Shown here piece by piece: positions 17,527-25,325 of a stretch of 64,000 nt of DNA (position 1 is the first letter of the stretch; each line of letters begins with the position of its first letter). Below the pieces are notes generated by a model. It did no database searches and was not told the DNA's origin. It was given only the letters and a program-made list of their open reading frames with translations. Origin of the DNA: Rhodovulum sp. (GTDB lineage: Bacteria > Pseudomonadota > Alphaproteobacteria > Rhodobacterales > Rhodobacteraceae); contig PALT01000037.1 in the NCBI GenBank assembly GCA_002706605.1, positions 53,903 to 117,902 on the forward strand, written 5' to 3'. Position numbers and translations under genes: made by a program.

Positions 17527-18515
17527 TGCGGTGTCTCCTCATAGGTCTCTGTGTCGCCAAGGGCCATCAGGGCGATGTCGCCTTGCCATGTTCGCATTAA
17601 TCGTTCGCCCGCCTGCCACGCGCGCAGGCCCGACCGACAGGCCAGAACGATGCGCGCCGCGTCGGGGACGGGCGGGGTGAAATCGTCAAAATCCGTGACC
17701 ACGCGGCGGTGGGGCGTGTTCAGGGCGGGGCCCGTTTCGTCCGCCGCGCGCAGGTCGATCACCAGATCGGTGGTGGTGATCGCGGCGGGCGTGACAAAGG
17801 TCATCCCGCCCGCAGGTTCGGGCGCGCCGTCAAACCGGAACCCCCCGAACCGCAGCGCGGCGGCGTCATAGGTGATCAACTGGCCCAGCGGTGCGGGCGT
17901 GGCGCCGGTCAGAACCGCCACGGCCATCTGTGCCTGTAGCGCGCCGATCACCCCGACCGACGGTCCAAGCACGCCATCGGCATCGCAACTGCCGAGCCGG
18001 TCGGGCAGGTCGGGGAACAACGCGCGCAGGCTGGGCGCACCGGCGCAGAACCCGCCGCAATAGCCGTCCGTGCCGACAATCGACGCGCTGATCAACGGGG
18101 TGTGCGTGTCGCGGCAGATGTCGCTGGCGATATAGCTGGCCGCGAAACTGTCGGCGCAATCAAGAACCAGATCGGCCCCGTTGATCAGCGCGGGCGCGGT
18201 GTCTGGGTCAAACGCGCCGATCACCGGCGTCACGCGCACTTCGGGGTTCAGGGCCGCCATATGGCGCGCCGCGGCGGTGGCCTTGGGCGTGCCGATGTCG
18301 GCCTCGCGGAAAATCGTCTGGCGGTGCAGGTTGCTCTGGTCCACGCGGTCGGGGTCGATCAAGGTGATCTGCCCCACGCCCGCACCGACCAGATATTGCA
18401 GAACCGGCGCAGCCAGCCCCCCCGCACCGATCACCAATAGGCGTGCGGCGGACAGGCGGTCCTGTCCATCCGGCCCAAAGGTGGGCACGGCGATCTGGCG
18501 GGCGTAGCGGCTCAT
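17523..18515 (-). CDS. thiF: ThiS adenylyltransferase ThiF with fused rhodanese-like domain
   Basis: An E1-like enzyme that adenylates the C-terminal glycine of ThiS. The ATP site [19 protein letters not shown] is at residues 28-46, with NLHRQTIF and [14 protein letters not shown] following. Cys177 ([11 protein letters not shown]) matches the reactive cysteine of E. coli ThiF. The first zinc CxxC pair, normally just before LFPD, is replaced by SLRAL. Residues about 245-325 form a rhodanese-like domain with an active-site loop ACRSGLRA (Cys293). The ATG at 18515 overlaps the thiE stop; the frame continues upstream to 18716 inside thiE without similarity. Confidence 0.9.
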   Translation of the reverse strand: MSRYARQIAVPTFGPDGQDRLSAARLLVIGAGGLAAPVLQYLVGAGVGQITLIDPDRVDQSNLHRQTIFREADIGTPKATAAARHMAALNPEVRVTPVIGAFDPDTAPALINGADLVLDCADSFAASYIASDICRDTHTPLISASIVGTDGYCGGFCAGAPSLRALFPDLPDRLGSCDADGVLGPSVGVIGALQAQMAVAVLTGATPAPLGQLITYDAAALRFGGFRFDGAPEPAGGMTFVTPAAITTTDLVIDLRAADETGPALNTPHRRVVTDFDDFTPPVPDAARIVLACRSGLRAWQAGERLMRTWQGDIALMALGDTETYEETPQ

Positions 18516-19108
18516 CCGCAGACCCTCAGCCAGTCGCGCACACGGCCCTCGGGGTCGGGGTTCAGGGTGATGTCCGTCACCGCCGACACCACATCCGCGC
18601 CCGCCTGAAACGCGCCCGGTGCGCGCTCCACCGACATGCCGCCAATCGCGATCAGGGGCGTATCGCCAATGCGCGATTTCCACGTGGTCAGTTTGTCCAC
18701 GCCCTGTTGATGCCATTTCATTTTCTTCAGGATCGTCGGATAGACAGGCCCCAGCGCCACGTAATCCGGCGCATAAGACATCGCGCGGTCCAGTTCGGCG
18801 TCATCATGCGTCGACAGGCCCAGCTTCAGGCCCCCCGCTCGGATCGCGGCGACATCGGCGTCGTCCAGATCCTCTTGGCCCAAATGAACCCAGTCACAGC
18901 CCAGATCCAGCGCGATTTGCCAATAGTCATTGACCACAAGGATCGTACCATGTTCGCGGCACAGATCGCGGGCGGCGGCGATTTGTGTGCGGATGATATC
19001 CTCGGGGCGGTCCTTGATCCGCAGCTGGACCAGCTTGATCCCTAGCGGCACCAGACGGGTCAGCCAGTTCACATCGTCAAAGATCGGATAAAAACGGGGC
19101 AGGGCCAT
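18512..19108 (-). CDS. thiE: Thiamine-phosphate synthase
   Basis: ThiE joins HMP-pyrophosphate and thiazole phosphate. TIM-barrel motifs in order: LVQLRIKDR near residue 27, [21 protein letters not shown] near 61-81, [28 protein letters not shown], and PLIAIGGM. The length is 198 from the ATG at 19108, which overlaps the thiG stop as TGATG; a GTG at 19111 would add one codon. The sequence is typical apart from the KKMKW stretch after the GPVYPT loop. Confidence 0.92.
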   Translation of the reverse strand: MALPRFYPIFDDVNWLTRLVPLGIKLVQLRIKDRPEDIIRTQIAAARDLCREHGTILVVNDYWQIALDLGCDWVHLGQEDLDDADVAAIRAGGLKLGLSTHDDAELDRAMSYAPDYVALGPVYPTILKKMKWHQQGVDKLTTWKSRIGDTPLIAIGGMSVERAPGAFQAGADVVSAVTDITLNPDPEGRVRDWLRVCG

Positions 19109-19878
19109 CACAGGAACGCCTTTCCAAGTACGGGGGTCGAGGGGGCCGCCATATCGCGGGGCGACATCGGATCGGCGGTGAACGCGGCGCGCCCCGCCTC
19201 AATCGCCGAGGCGAATGCGCGTGCCATCGTCGCCGGATCGCCCGCCTGTGCCACGGCGGTGTTCAGCAAAACCGCGTCATAGCCCAGTTCCATCGCATGG
19301 GCGGCCTGACTGGGCAGGCCAAGGCCCGCATCGACCACTAACGGAATATCGGCGAAATGGGCGCGCAGGCTGCGCAGACCATAGATGTTGTTCAGGCCCA
19401 GACCCGTGCCAATCGGCGCGCCCCATGGCATCAAGACCTCACACCCCGCCTGAACCAAGCGGTCGCACAGGACAAGATCCTCGGTGCAATAGGGGAACAC
19501 CTGAAACCCGTCCTCGGTCAGGATGCGCGCGGCCTCAACCAACCCAAACGGATCGGGTTGCAGCGTGTCTGCATGTCCGATGACCTCAAGCTTGATCCAC
19601 GGCGTGTTGAACAGTTCGCGCGCCATATGGGCAGTCGTGACGGCCTCACGCACGGAATGGCATCCGGCGGTATTGGGCAACAGTGCGACGTTCAAATCCG
19701 ACACCAGACGCCAGAAATCCTGTCCCGCCTGTTCGCCGCCTGCCTCACGCCGGACGGACACAGTGGCGATGCCCGCGTTTGATTGGCGAAACGCGTCGGC
19801 CAGAATGGCGGGGGACGGGTATTGCGCCGTGCCCAGCATCAGGGCCGATGCGATTTCGGTGCCATAGAATGTAGGCAT
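19108..19878 (-). CDS. thiG: Thiazole synthase
   Basis: ThiG forms the thiazole ring from DXP, dehydroglycine (from ThiO) and ThiS thiocarboxylate. The Schiff-base lysine is Lys96 in [11 protein letters not shown], at the same number as in B. subtilis ThiG. Other family segments: SVRREAG near 41, [50 protein letters not shown]. The ATG at 19878 follows the thiS stop by one base, and its Shine-Dalgarno is the GGAGGT that encodes the last two glycines of ThiS. The frame is open upstream to 19971 within thiS. Confidence 0.95.
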   Translation of the reverse strand: MPTFYGTEIASALMLGTAQYPSPAILADAFRQSNAGIATVSVRREAGGEQAGQDFWRLVSDLNVALLPNTAGCHSVREAVTTAHMARELFNTPWIKLEVIGHADTLQPDPFGLVEAARILTEDGFQVFPYCTEDLVLCDRLVQAGCEVLMPWGAPIGTGLGLNNIYGLRSLRAHFADIPLVVDAGLGLPSQAAHAMELGYDAVLLNTAVAQAGDPATMARAFASAIEAGRAAFTADPMSPRDMAAPSTPVLGKAFL

Positions 19879-19879
19879 C

Positions 19880-20077
19880 TTAACCTCCTTGGCGGGGGGC
19901 GACGATTTCGATGCGGTCGCCCTCGGTGATGGGATGGGTGGCGCGCAGGGTGGCGGGCACGAACGCCTCATTCACCGCCGTGGCGACCTTGGCCCCGCCG
20001 TATCCGGTTTCCTCCAGAACGTCGTTCAGGGTGGTCGCCGCGACCTCGGTCAGGGTGCCGTTAATTGTGATTTTCAT
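19880..20077 (-). CDS. thiS: Sulfur carrier protein ThiS
   Basis: A 65-residue ubiquitin-like protein beginning [12 protein letters not shown] and ending APRQGG. The terminal Gly-Gly is adenylated by ThiF and then converted to thiocarboxylate, the sulfur donor for ThiG. It overlaps the end of thiO by 17 nt. The start at 20077 gives the standard size; an upstream in-frame start would lie deep inside thiO. Confidence 0.94.
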   Translation of the reverse strand: MKITINGTLTEVAATTLNDVLEETGYGGAKVATAVNEAFVPATLRATHPITEGDRIEIVAPRQGG

Positions 20078-21056
20078 GCCAGAACTCCGGTTTCTCGCGT
20101 GGGTTGCCGTCCGCATCCAGATGATCGCCCATCATCCGCGCAAGGGCGGGGGCCAAAAGATATCCGTGCCTGAACAACCCGTTCGCGTAGAGCGTCCCGT
20201 CGGCATAGCGTCCGATACGGGGCAGGTTGTCGGGAAAGGCGGGGCGCGCATCGACGCCGATTTCCATGATCTCGGCCTCGCCAAACGCAGGGTGCAGGGC
20301 ATAGGCCGCGTTCAACAGTTCCATCACCGAACGGACCGTGGCGCGGGTGCGCTGGCCGCTTTCGATTTGGGTTGCGCCCAGCATGAACACCCCATCCCCG
20401 CGCGGCACGATATAAAGGGGAAAGCGCGGGTGCAGCAGACGCACAGGCCGTGACAGGGTGATGTCGGGCGCGCGCAGGATCACCATCTCACCCTTGACCC
20501 CGCGCAGGTCGGACAGACGGTCGGCGGCGCTTAGGCCACGGCAATCAATCACCTGACCCGTGGGGGTGCCGGTCGTTTCAACCTGAACACCGTTCGATTT
20601 TAGACGCTCGCGCAAGGTCAACAGGACGGGGCGCGGGTTCAGGTGGCTTTCGCCCGTCATGAACAGGGCGCGGTCGAACCGGTCGGCCAGGTCAGGTTCA
20701 AACTCGGCCAAACGGTCCCGCGTGATCCAGTCGAACCGGTCAGTGCGCCGCGCAAAGCGGTCCAGTTCCTGCCGGTCCCGCCCAAGGGCCACGACCAGAG
20801 ACCCGCCATAGGTGATCTCGGCCCCGTTCGCGGTCCACCATTCGGCGGCCTTGCGTCCATGGCGCACGACGGGTTCTTCGGCCACCGCGCCCTCGCAATC
20901 GGGGGCCAGCATACCGCCCGCCCACCATGAACAGCCGTGCGCGCCCGGTCCGCCCTTGGGGTCGATCAGGCGCACATCATAGCCGCGCGCGACCAGTTCG
21001 GTCGCCATGCACAGACCCGCGACGCCCGCGCCAAGGATGGTGATTTGGCCGCTCAT
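20061..21056 (-). CDS. thiO: Glycine oxidase ThiO
   Basis: An FAD-dependent amino-acid oxidase that makes dehydroglycine for aerobic thiazole synthesis. The dinucleotide-binding motif GAGVAGLCMATELVARGYDVRLID spans residues 9-32 (GAGVAG then the acidic Asp). CSWWAGGMLAP near 43, HPRFPLYIVPRGDGVFMLGAT near 205-225, and LYANGLFRHGYLLAPALA near the end are family features. ThiO rather than ThiH indicates an oxygen-using thiazole route. Its ATG overlaps the thiD stop (ATGA). Confidence 0.92.
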   Translation of the reverse strand: MSGQITILGAGVAGLCMATELVARGYDVRLIDPKGGPGAHGCSWWAGGMLAPDCEGAVAEEPVVRHGRKAAEWWTANGAEITYGGSLVVALGRDRQELDRFARRTDRFDWITRDRLAEFEPDLADRFDRALFMTGESHLNPRPVLLTLRERLKSNGVQVETTGTPTGQVIDCRGLSAADRLSDLRGVKGEMVILRAPDITLSRPVRLLHPRFPLYIVPRGDGVFMLGATQIESGQRTRATVRSVMELLNAAYALHPAFGEAEIMEIGVDARPAFPDNLPRIGRYADGTLYANGLFRHGYLLAPALARMMGDHLDADGNPREKPEFWHENHN

Positions 21057-21850
21057 CCCCAGAGCCCGTGGAAATGGTGAACCGGCCCGTGGCCATGCCC
21101 GACGTTCAATTCATCTGCGCGAACAATCGCGTGGTGCAGCCAGACATGCGCGCGCGACACGGCGTCGCTTAGGCTCATCCCGTCGGCCAGACCGGCGGCA
21201 ATGGCCGAGGACATGGAACAGCCCGTCCCATGGGTGTTGCGGGTGTGGATGCGCGGGGCGGAGAGGGGAATCGCCGCGACCCCCGTCATCAGCCAGTCGA
21301 TGCACATTTCCCCCGCGCCGTGGCCACCCTTCATCAGGACCGCCTGTGCGCCCAAGTCGATCAGGGCCTGCCCCTGTGCCTGCAAATCCGCGTCGGTTTC
21401 GGCGTCGGTGGTGTTCAACAGGCACGCGGCCTCGGGGATGTTTGGGGTCAGAACCGTGGCGCGGGGCAACAGAACCTCGCGCAGGGTGCTGACCGCGTCA
21501 TCCGGCAATAGGGCGACGCCCGATTTCGCGATCATCACGGGGTCCAGCACCACCGGCCCGTCGAACCCCGCAATCGCATCGGCGACACAGCGGATCAAAT
21601 CGCCACTGCCCAGCATTCCGATCTTGATCGCGCGCACATCCAGATCGGACAGAACCGCGTCGATCTGGGCGGCGATTACGTCGTTCGGGATCGGGTGGAC
21701 GGCGGTCACGTCGCGGGTGTTTTGCGCGGTGACGGCGGTGATCACGCTGGCCCCGTAGACGCCAAGCGCGCTGAACGCCTTGAGGTCCGCCTGAATGCCC
21801 GCGCCACCGCCGCTGTCGCTGCCCGCTATGGTCAGTGCGATTGCCACCAC
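21053..21850 (-). CDS. thiD: Hydroxymethylpyrimidine/phosphomethylpyrimidine kinase
   Basis: ThiD phosphorylates HMP twice to HMP-pyrophosphate for ThiE. The start IALTIAGSDSGGGAGIQADLK and the C-terminal HGTGCSMSSAIAAGLA loop with the catalytic cysteine are diagnostic, and VMIAKSG lies between. No ATG is available near the homology start: GTG at 21850 (265 residues) or GTG at 21847 are the candidates. The open frame runs on to 22360 through the riboswitch and is not coding there. First gene of the thi operon. Confidence 0.92.
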   Translation of the reverse strand: MVAIALTIAGSDSGGGAGIQADLKAFSALGVYGASVITAVTAQNTRDVTAVHPIPNDVIAAQIDAVLSDLDVRAIKIGMLGSGDLIRCVADAIAGFDGPVVLDPVMIAKSGVALLPDDAVSTLREVLLPRATVLTPNIPEAACLLNTTDAETDADLQAQGQALIDLGAQAVLMKGGHGAGEMCIDWLMTGVAAIPLSAPRIHTRNTHGTGCSMSSAIAAGLADGMSLSDAVSRAHVWLHHAIVRADELNVGHGHGPVHHFHGLWG

Positions 21851-21943
21851 AAATCTTATCCCATGTCTCGGGGTCAGGACGGATTTTGCGTGGGAATCGG
21901 CGCCGGATCTATACGCGGGGTGCCCGTCAAAAATCCGAGGTCT

Positions 21944-22018
21944 GTTCCCTCCGCCGGTCCTAACCGGTTCAGGTTCAATGGGTTCGCTTGCGCATCTCAG
22001 CCCGCTCGGGCACCCCAA
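21944..22018 (-). promoter_or_regulatory. TPP riboswitch (THI element) controlling the thi operon
   Basis: On the minus strand the conserved aptamer blocks occur in order: GGGGTGCCCG, GCTGAGATG, ACCCATTGAACCTGA, and ACCGGTTAGGACCGGCGGAGGG. These match the CUGAGA and ACCUGAUC-type core of thiamine pyrophosphate riboswitches. About 94 nt separate it from the thiD start. A 10-nt segment in that leader (21917-21926) is the exact complement of the aptamer 5' end (22007-22016), so an alternative fold is possible. TPP binding should shut off all eleven downstream genes. Confidence 0.96.
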
Positions 22019-22130
22019 CAGAGTCGCCGCGACGTTAGTCCTAACCCAAAGGCCTGTCAAACAGATGCGTGAGGCCCCTTGCGCCCATCCCCGCCCATGC
22101 GCCATCAAGGTCCCAACCACGGGGGACGCG

Positions 22131-22739
22131 ATGTTAGACGCTAAAATGCGCAAGGTGATTGATCCGGTTCTGAACCGGATTGGGCGGGGCTTGGCCGGTG
22201 CGGGGATCGGCGCGAATGCGGTGACCCTGATCGGGCTGGGCTTCGGGGTTCTGGCGGCGGTGATGATCGCAATGGGCCTGTTTGCGCTGGCCCTGATCCC
22301 GCTGGCGTTTAGCCGGATTGCCGATGGTCTGGACGGCGCGATTGCACGGGCCAGCCGCAAGACCGATTTCGGCGGTTACCTCGATATCGTGTGCGATTTC
22401 ATCTTTTACGGCGCGGTGCCGATGGGGTTTGTCTGGGCCGATCCGGCGGGCAATGGCGCGGCGGGGGCGTTTTTGCTGGCTAGCTTCTATAGCAACGGGG
22501 CGTCGTTCCTTGGGTTCGCCATCCTTGCCGAAAAGCGCGAGATGAAGACCGACGCGCGGGGTGTCAAATCCCTCTATTACACGGGCGGCATTCTGGAGGG
22601 CACGGAAACCATCGCGTTCTTTGTGCTGTTGTGCCTTTTGCCCGCGTGGTTTTCGCCCATGGCGTGGGTGTTTGGCGCGCTGTGTTTTGCCACGGCGGCG
22701 TCGCGCATGGTTCTGGCGGCGCGGGTGTTTCCCGATTAG
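22131..22739 (+). CDS. CDP-alcohol phosphatidyltransferase family protein
   Basis: A 202-residue integral membrane enzyme with about six helices. The CDP-alcohol motif D-G-x2-A-R-x8-G-x3-D-x3-D is complete: DGLDGAIARAS near residue 63 followed by GGYLDIVCD. Such enzymes move a phosphate-alcohol from CDP to make phospholipids. The acceptor (glycerol phosphate, inositol, archaetidyl-like or other) cannot be read from the sequence. The ATG at 22131 has GGGGGA upstream. The stop overlaps the convergent small membrane gene by 4 nt. It is divergent from the thi riboswitch. Confidence 0.85.
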   Translation: MLDAKMRKVIDPVLNRIGRGLAGAGIGANAVTLIGLGFGVLAAVMIAMGLFALALIPLAFSRIADGLDGAIARASRKTDFGGYLDIVCDFIFYGAVPMGFVWADPAGNGAAGAFLLASFYSNGASFLGFAILAEKREMKTDARGVKSLYYTGGILEGTETIAFFVLLCLLPAWFSPMAWVFGALCFATAASRMVLAARVFPD

Positions 22740-23050
22740 GGCGCGGGTTTGATCGCGATGTCCTGACGGATTGATCCGTCGTCATTCAGGATCAAGATGC
22801 GGTCATCGCCCGTCACCACGGCGGTCCAATCATCCCCGAATGTCACCGCGCGCGCCACCACACCGGCGGGCAGTTCGAACGGATCGGGCAATTGGATCGT
22901 GGGCTGGGCCGGAACACGGATGACAATCAGCGCAACTAGAATTACAACGCCCGCAATCATCACGCCGGTCAGGATCGTCACCAGCAGCCGCAAAAACCGC
23001 AGGTTCAGCGGATCTTGGTCGTCCGGACCCGTTTCAATAGGATCAGTCAT
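22736..23050 (-). CDS. Small single-pass membrane protein (DUF6476-like)
   Basis: A 104-residue protein with one strong transmembrane helix (about 20-45: LRLLVTILTGVMIAGVVILV) and a periplasm-type C-terminal part that reads like two short beta repeats (FGDDWTAVVTGDDRILILNDDG). It resembles a Rhodobacterales family listed as DUF6476; the name is tentative. The ATG at 23050 lies only four bases from the rluD ATG on the other strand. Confidence 0.6.
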   Translation of the reverse strand: MTDPIETGPDDQDPLNLRFLRLLVTILTGVMIAGVVILVALIVIRVPAQPTIQLPDPFELPAGVVARAVTFGDDWTAVVTGDDRILILNDDGSIRQDIAIKPAP

Positions 23051-23054
23051 CCTC

Positions 23055-24089
23055 ATGCCTCGACATATTACGATCGTCATCGGGCCGAACCCGCCTGCAC
23101 GTCTTGATAAGGCGCTTTCGCGTGACGTGCCAGAGGCAGAGGGCCTGTCGCGGTCGCGTTTGGCGAAACTGATCGCGGCGGGGGGCGTGTCGCGCGGCGG
23201 TGCGGTGATCGAGGACCCGCGCGCCCGTGTCGCCGAAGGGGACGAGATCGAGTTGCGCTTTGCCGAGGCCGAAGAGGTCGAAACGGTGGCGCAGGACATG
23301 CCGCTGGACGTGATCTATGAGGACGAGCATCTGATCGTCATCAATAAACCCGTTGGCATGGTCGTCCACCCCGCACCGGGCAGTCCCGATGGCACGCTGG
23401 TCAATGCGTTGTTGTTTCATTGCGGCGATAGCCTGTCGGGCATCGGCGGCGAAAAACGTCCCGGGATCGTGCACCGCATCGACAAGGACACCAGCGGCTT
23501 GCTGGTCGCGGCCAAAACGGACAAGGCGCATACCGCCCTTGCCGCCCAGTTTGAAAAGCACACGGTCGGGCGGCATTACATGGCGCTGGTCTATGGGGTG
23601 CCGCACGCCGGTGATCCCCGTCTGCGCGGGATGCGCGGGATCAGCTTTGAGCAAGCCAATATCATGAAAGTCACCTCGCAACTGGCGCGCCACAAGACCG
23701 ACCGCCAGCGTCAGGCGGTGTGCTGGTCCAACGGGCGGCACGCGGTGACACGTGCGCGGGTTGTGGAAACCTATGGCAATCCGGCGGGGGTGTCCTTGGT
23801 CGATTGCTGGCTGGAGACGGGGCGCACGCATCAGATCCGCGTGCACATGTCCTATGCGGGGTTCGGCCTGATCGGGGATCAGACCTATGGCGGGCGGCGC
23901 AAGCTCTCGGACAAGGCCTATACCCCCGCCGCGTTGAACGCGATCGCCGACTTCCCGCGTCAGGCCCTGCATGCGGCGACACTGGAATTTATCCATCCTG
24001 AAAGCGGGGAATCGATGTCGTTCTCGGCCGATTTGCCACCCGATATGCAGGCGCTGATCGACGCGGTGGGCACATCGCGGGGCGCATAA
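23055..24089 (+). CDS. rluD: Ribosomal large-subunit pseudouridine synthase RluD-like
   Basis: A 344-residue RluA-family enzyme that makes pseudouridine in 23S rRNA. An S4 RNA-binding domain comes first (ARLDKALSRDV, then RSRLAKLIAAGGVSRGGAVI, residues about 14-60). The catalytic motif is HRIDKDTSGLLVAAKT near residue 140, and the conserved GRTHQIRVHMSYAG follows near 255. The ATG at 23055 is the only good start close to the homology. RluD versus RluC cannot be fully resolved, though the S4 domain and length favour RluD. Confidence 0.87.
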   Translation: MPRHITIVIGPNPPARLDKALSRDVPEAEGLSRSRLAKLIAAGGVSRGGAVIEDPRARVAEGDEIELRFAEAEEVETVAQDMPLDVIYEDEHLIVINKPVGMVVHPAPGSPDGTLVNALLFHCGDSLSGIGGEKRPGIVHRIDKDTSGLLVAAKTDKAHTALAAQFEKHTVGRHYMALVYGVPHAGDPRLRGMRGISFEQANIMKVTSQLARHKTDRQRQAVCWSNGRHAVTRARVVETYGNPAGVSLVDCWLETGRTHQIRVHMSYAGFGLIGDQTYGGRRKLSDKAYTPAALNAIADFPRQALHAATLEFIHPESGESMSFSADLPPDMQALIDAVGTSRGA

Positions 24090-24272
24090 ATCGCGCGGTT
24101 TGTGGAACCATGCAGGGCGATTGTGCGTTGGTATGGAAACAACAGGACGAAATGTTTCAAAAACGGGGCTGAACCGCCCCGTTTAGGAAAATCGGCGTGA
24201 AAACCTGACACATTCAGGGATTTCTAACGATTTTGCGCACAGAAGCTGTTTAATTGTCCGTGAATGTGCAAT

Positions 24273-24301
24273 CTTGAACTGTGTGGCGCGACCCACCATA
24301 T
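24273..24301 (+). promoter_or_regulatory. Sigma-32-like heat-shock promoter upstream of rpoH
   Basis: CTTGAA at 24273-24278 is followed, after 14 bases, by CCACCATAT at 24293-24301, close to the RpoH consensus CTTGAA-N13-17-CCCCAT-T. It is placed to give a leader of about 25 nt before the rpoH ATG at 24332, with a GAGGGAG ribosome site. It suggests that RpoH activates its own gene. No start-site mapping is available here. Confidence 0.65.
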
Positions 24302-24331
24302 CAGTTCCCGACCACGAGGGAGCAGACGACC

Positions 24332-25228
24332 ATGAGCACCTATACCAATCTTCCGGCCCCCAGTCCCGAACAGGGTCTGAACCGTTACATGCAAGAAATC
24401 CGCAAGTTCCCCCTGTTGGAACCTGAGGAAGAGTACATGCTGGCCAAACGCTGGGTGGATCATCAGGACACCGAGGCGGCCCATAAAATGGTGACCTCGC
24501 ACCTGCGTCTGGCAGCGAAAATCGCGATGGGCTATCGCGGTTACGGTCTGCCGCAGGCCGAGGTGATTTCCGAAGCGAATGTCGGTCTGATGCAGGCCGT
24601 GAAACGCTTTGACCCCGAAAAGGGCTTCCGCCTTGCGACCTATGCGATGTGGTGGATCCGTGCGTCCATTCAGGAATATATCCTGCGGTCGTGGAGCCTT
24701 GTGAAACTGGGCACGACCAGCGCGCAGAAAAAGCTGTTCTTCAACCTGCGTAAAGCCAAGGCGCGCATCGGTGCGTTGGAAGAGGGCGATTTGCGCCCCG
24801 AGAACGTCAAACAGATCGCCAACGACCTGAACGTGTCCGAAGAAGAAGTCATCGCGATGAACCGCCGCATGTCGGGTGGGGATGCGTCGTTGAACGCGAC
24901 CATCGGGTCCGAGGATGGCGGGACCGCGCAATGGCAGGACTGGTTGGAAGACGAAGACGCCAACCAGGCCGAGGCCTATGAAGAACGCGATGAAATGGAA
25001 AGCCGCCGTGCCCTCTTGATGGAGGCGATGGATGTGCTGAACGATCGTGAAAAGGACATTCTGGTTCAACGTCGTCTGCAGGATAGCCCTGTGACGCTGG
25101 AAGAACTCAGCACCCAATATGACGTTAGCCGCGAACGTATTCGCCAGATTGAGGTGCGCGCGTTCGAAAAGCTGCAAAAACGGATGCAGAACCTCGCCAA
25201 GGAAAAAGGCATGCTGGCCAGCGCCTAA
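24332..25228 (+). CDS. rpoH: RNA polymerase heat-shock sigma factor RpoH
   Basis: A 298-residue alternative sigma factor. Region 2 is clear: DTEAAHKMVTSHLRLAAKIAMGYRGYGLP, ISEANVGLMQAVKRFDPEKGFRLATYAMWWIRASIQEYIL, then the RpoH-type SWSLVKLGTT. Region 4.2 is ELSTQYDVSRERIRQIEVRAFEKLQK. The ATG at 24332 matches the family N terminus and has a strong ribosome site. A Rho-independent terminator follows. Rhodobacteraceae often carry two RpoH copies; which one this is cannot be told from the sequence alone. Confidence 0.96.
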   Translation: MSTYTNLPAPSPEQGLNRYMQEIRKFPLLEPEEEYMLAKRWVDHQDTEAAHKMVTSHLRLAAKIAMGYRGYGLPQAEVISEANVGLMQAVKRFDPEKGFRLATYAMWWIRASIQEYILRSWSLVKLGTTSAQKKLFFNLRKAKARIGALEEGDLRPENVKQIANDLNVSEEEVIAMNRRMSGGDASLNATIGSEDGGTAQWQDWLEDEDANQAEAYEERDEMESRRALLMEAMDVLNDREKDILVQRRLQDSPVTLEELSTQYDVSRERIRQIEVRAFEKLQKRMQNLAKEKGMLASA

Positions 25229-25260
25229 GGTGGTCCGCGAAAAATCTTCCTTCCTGAAAA

Positions 25261-25286
25261 GGCCCGCCATTCCGGCGGGCTTTTTT
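25261..25286 (+). terminator. Rho-independent terminator of rpoH
   Basis: GCCCGCC/GGCGGGC stem with a 5-nt loop followed by six T residues, 32 nt after the rpoH stop. Confidence 0.93.
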
Positions 25287-25325
25287 ATGCGCTAACATTC
25301 GGGAAATTGCCAAGGGAGGGGCGAC

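Noticed and set aside
22160..22360. Upstream extension of the thiD frame to 22360 (435 codons)
   Set aside because: The frame runs through the TPP riboswitch and opposite the CDP-alcohol transferase; kinase similarity begins only at about 21845.
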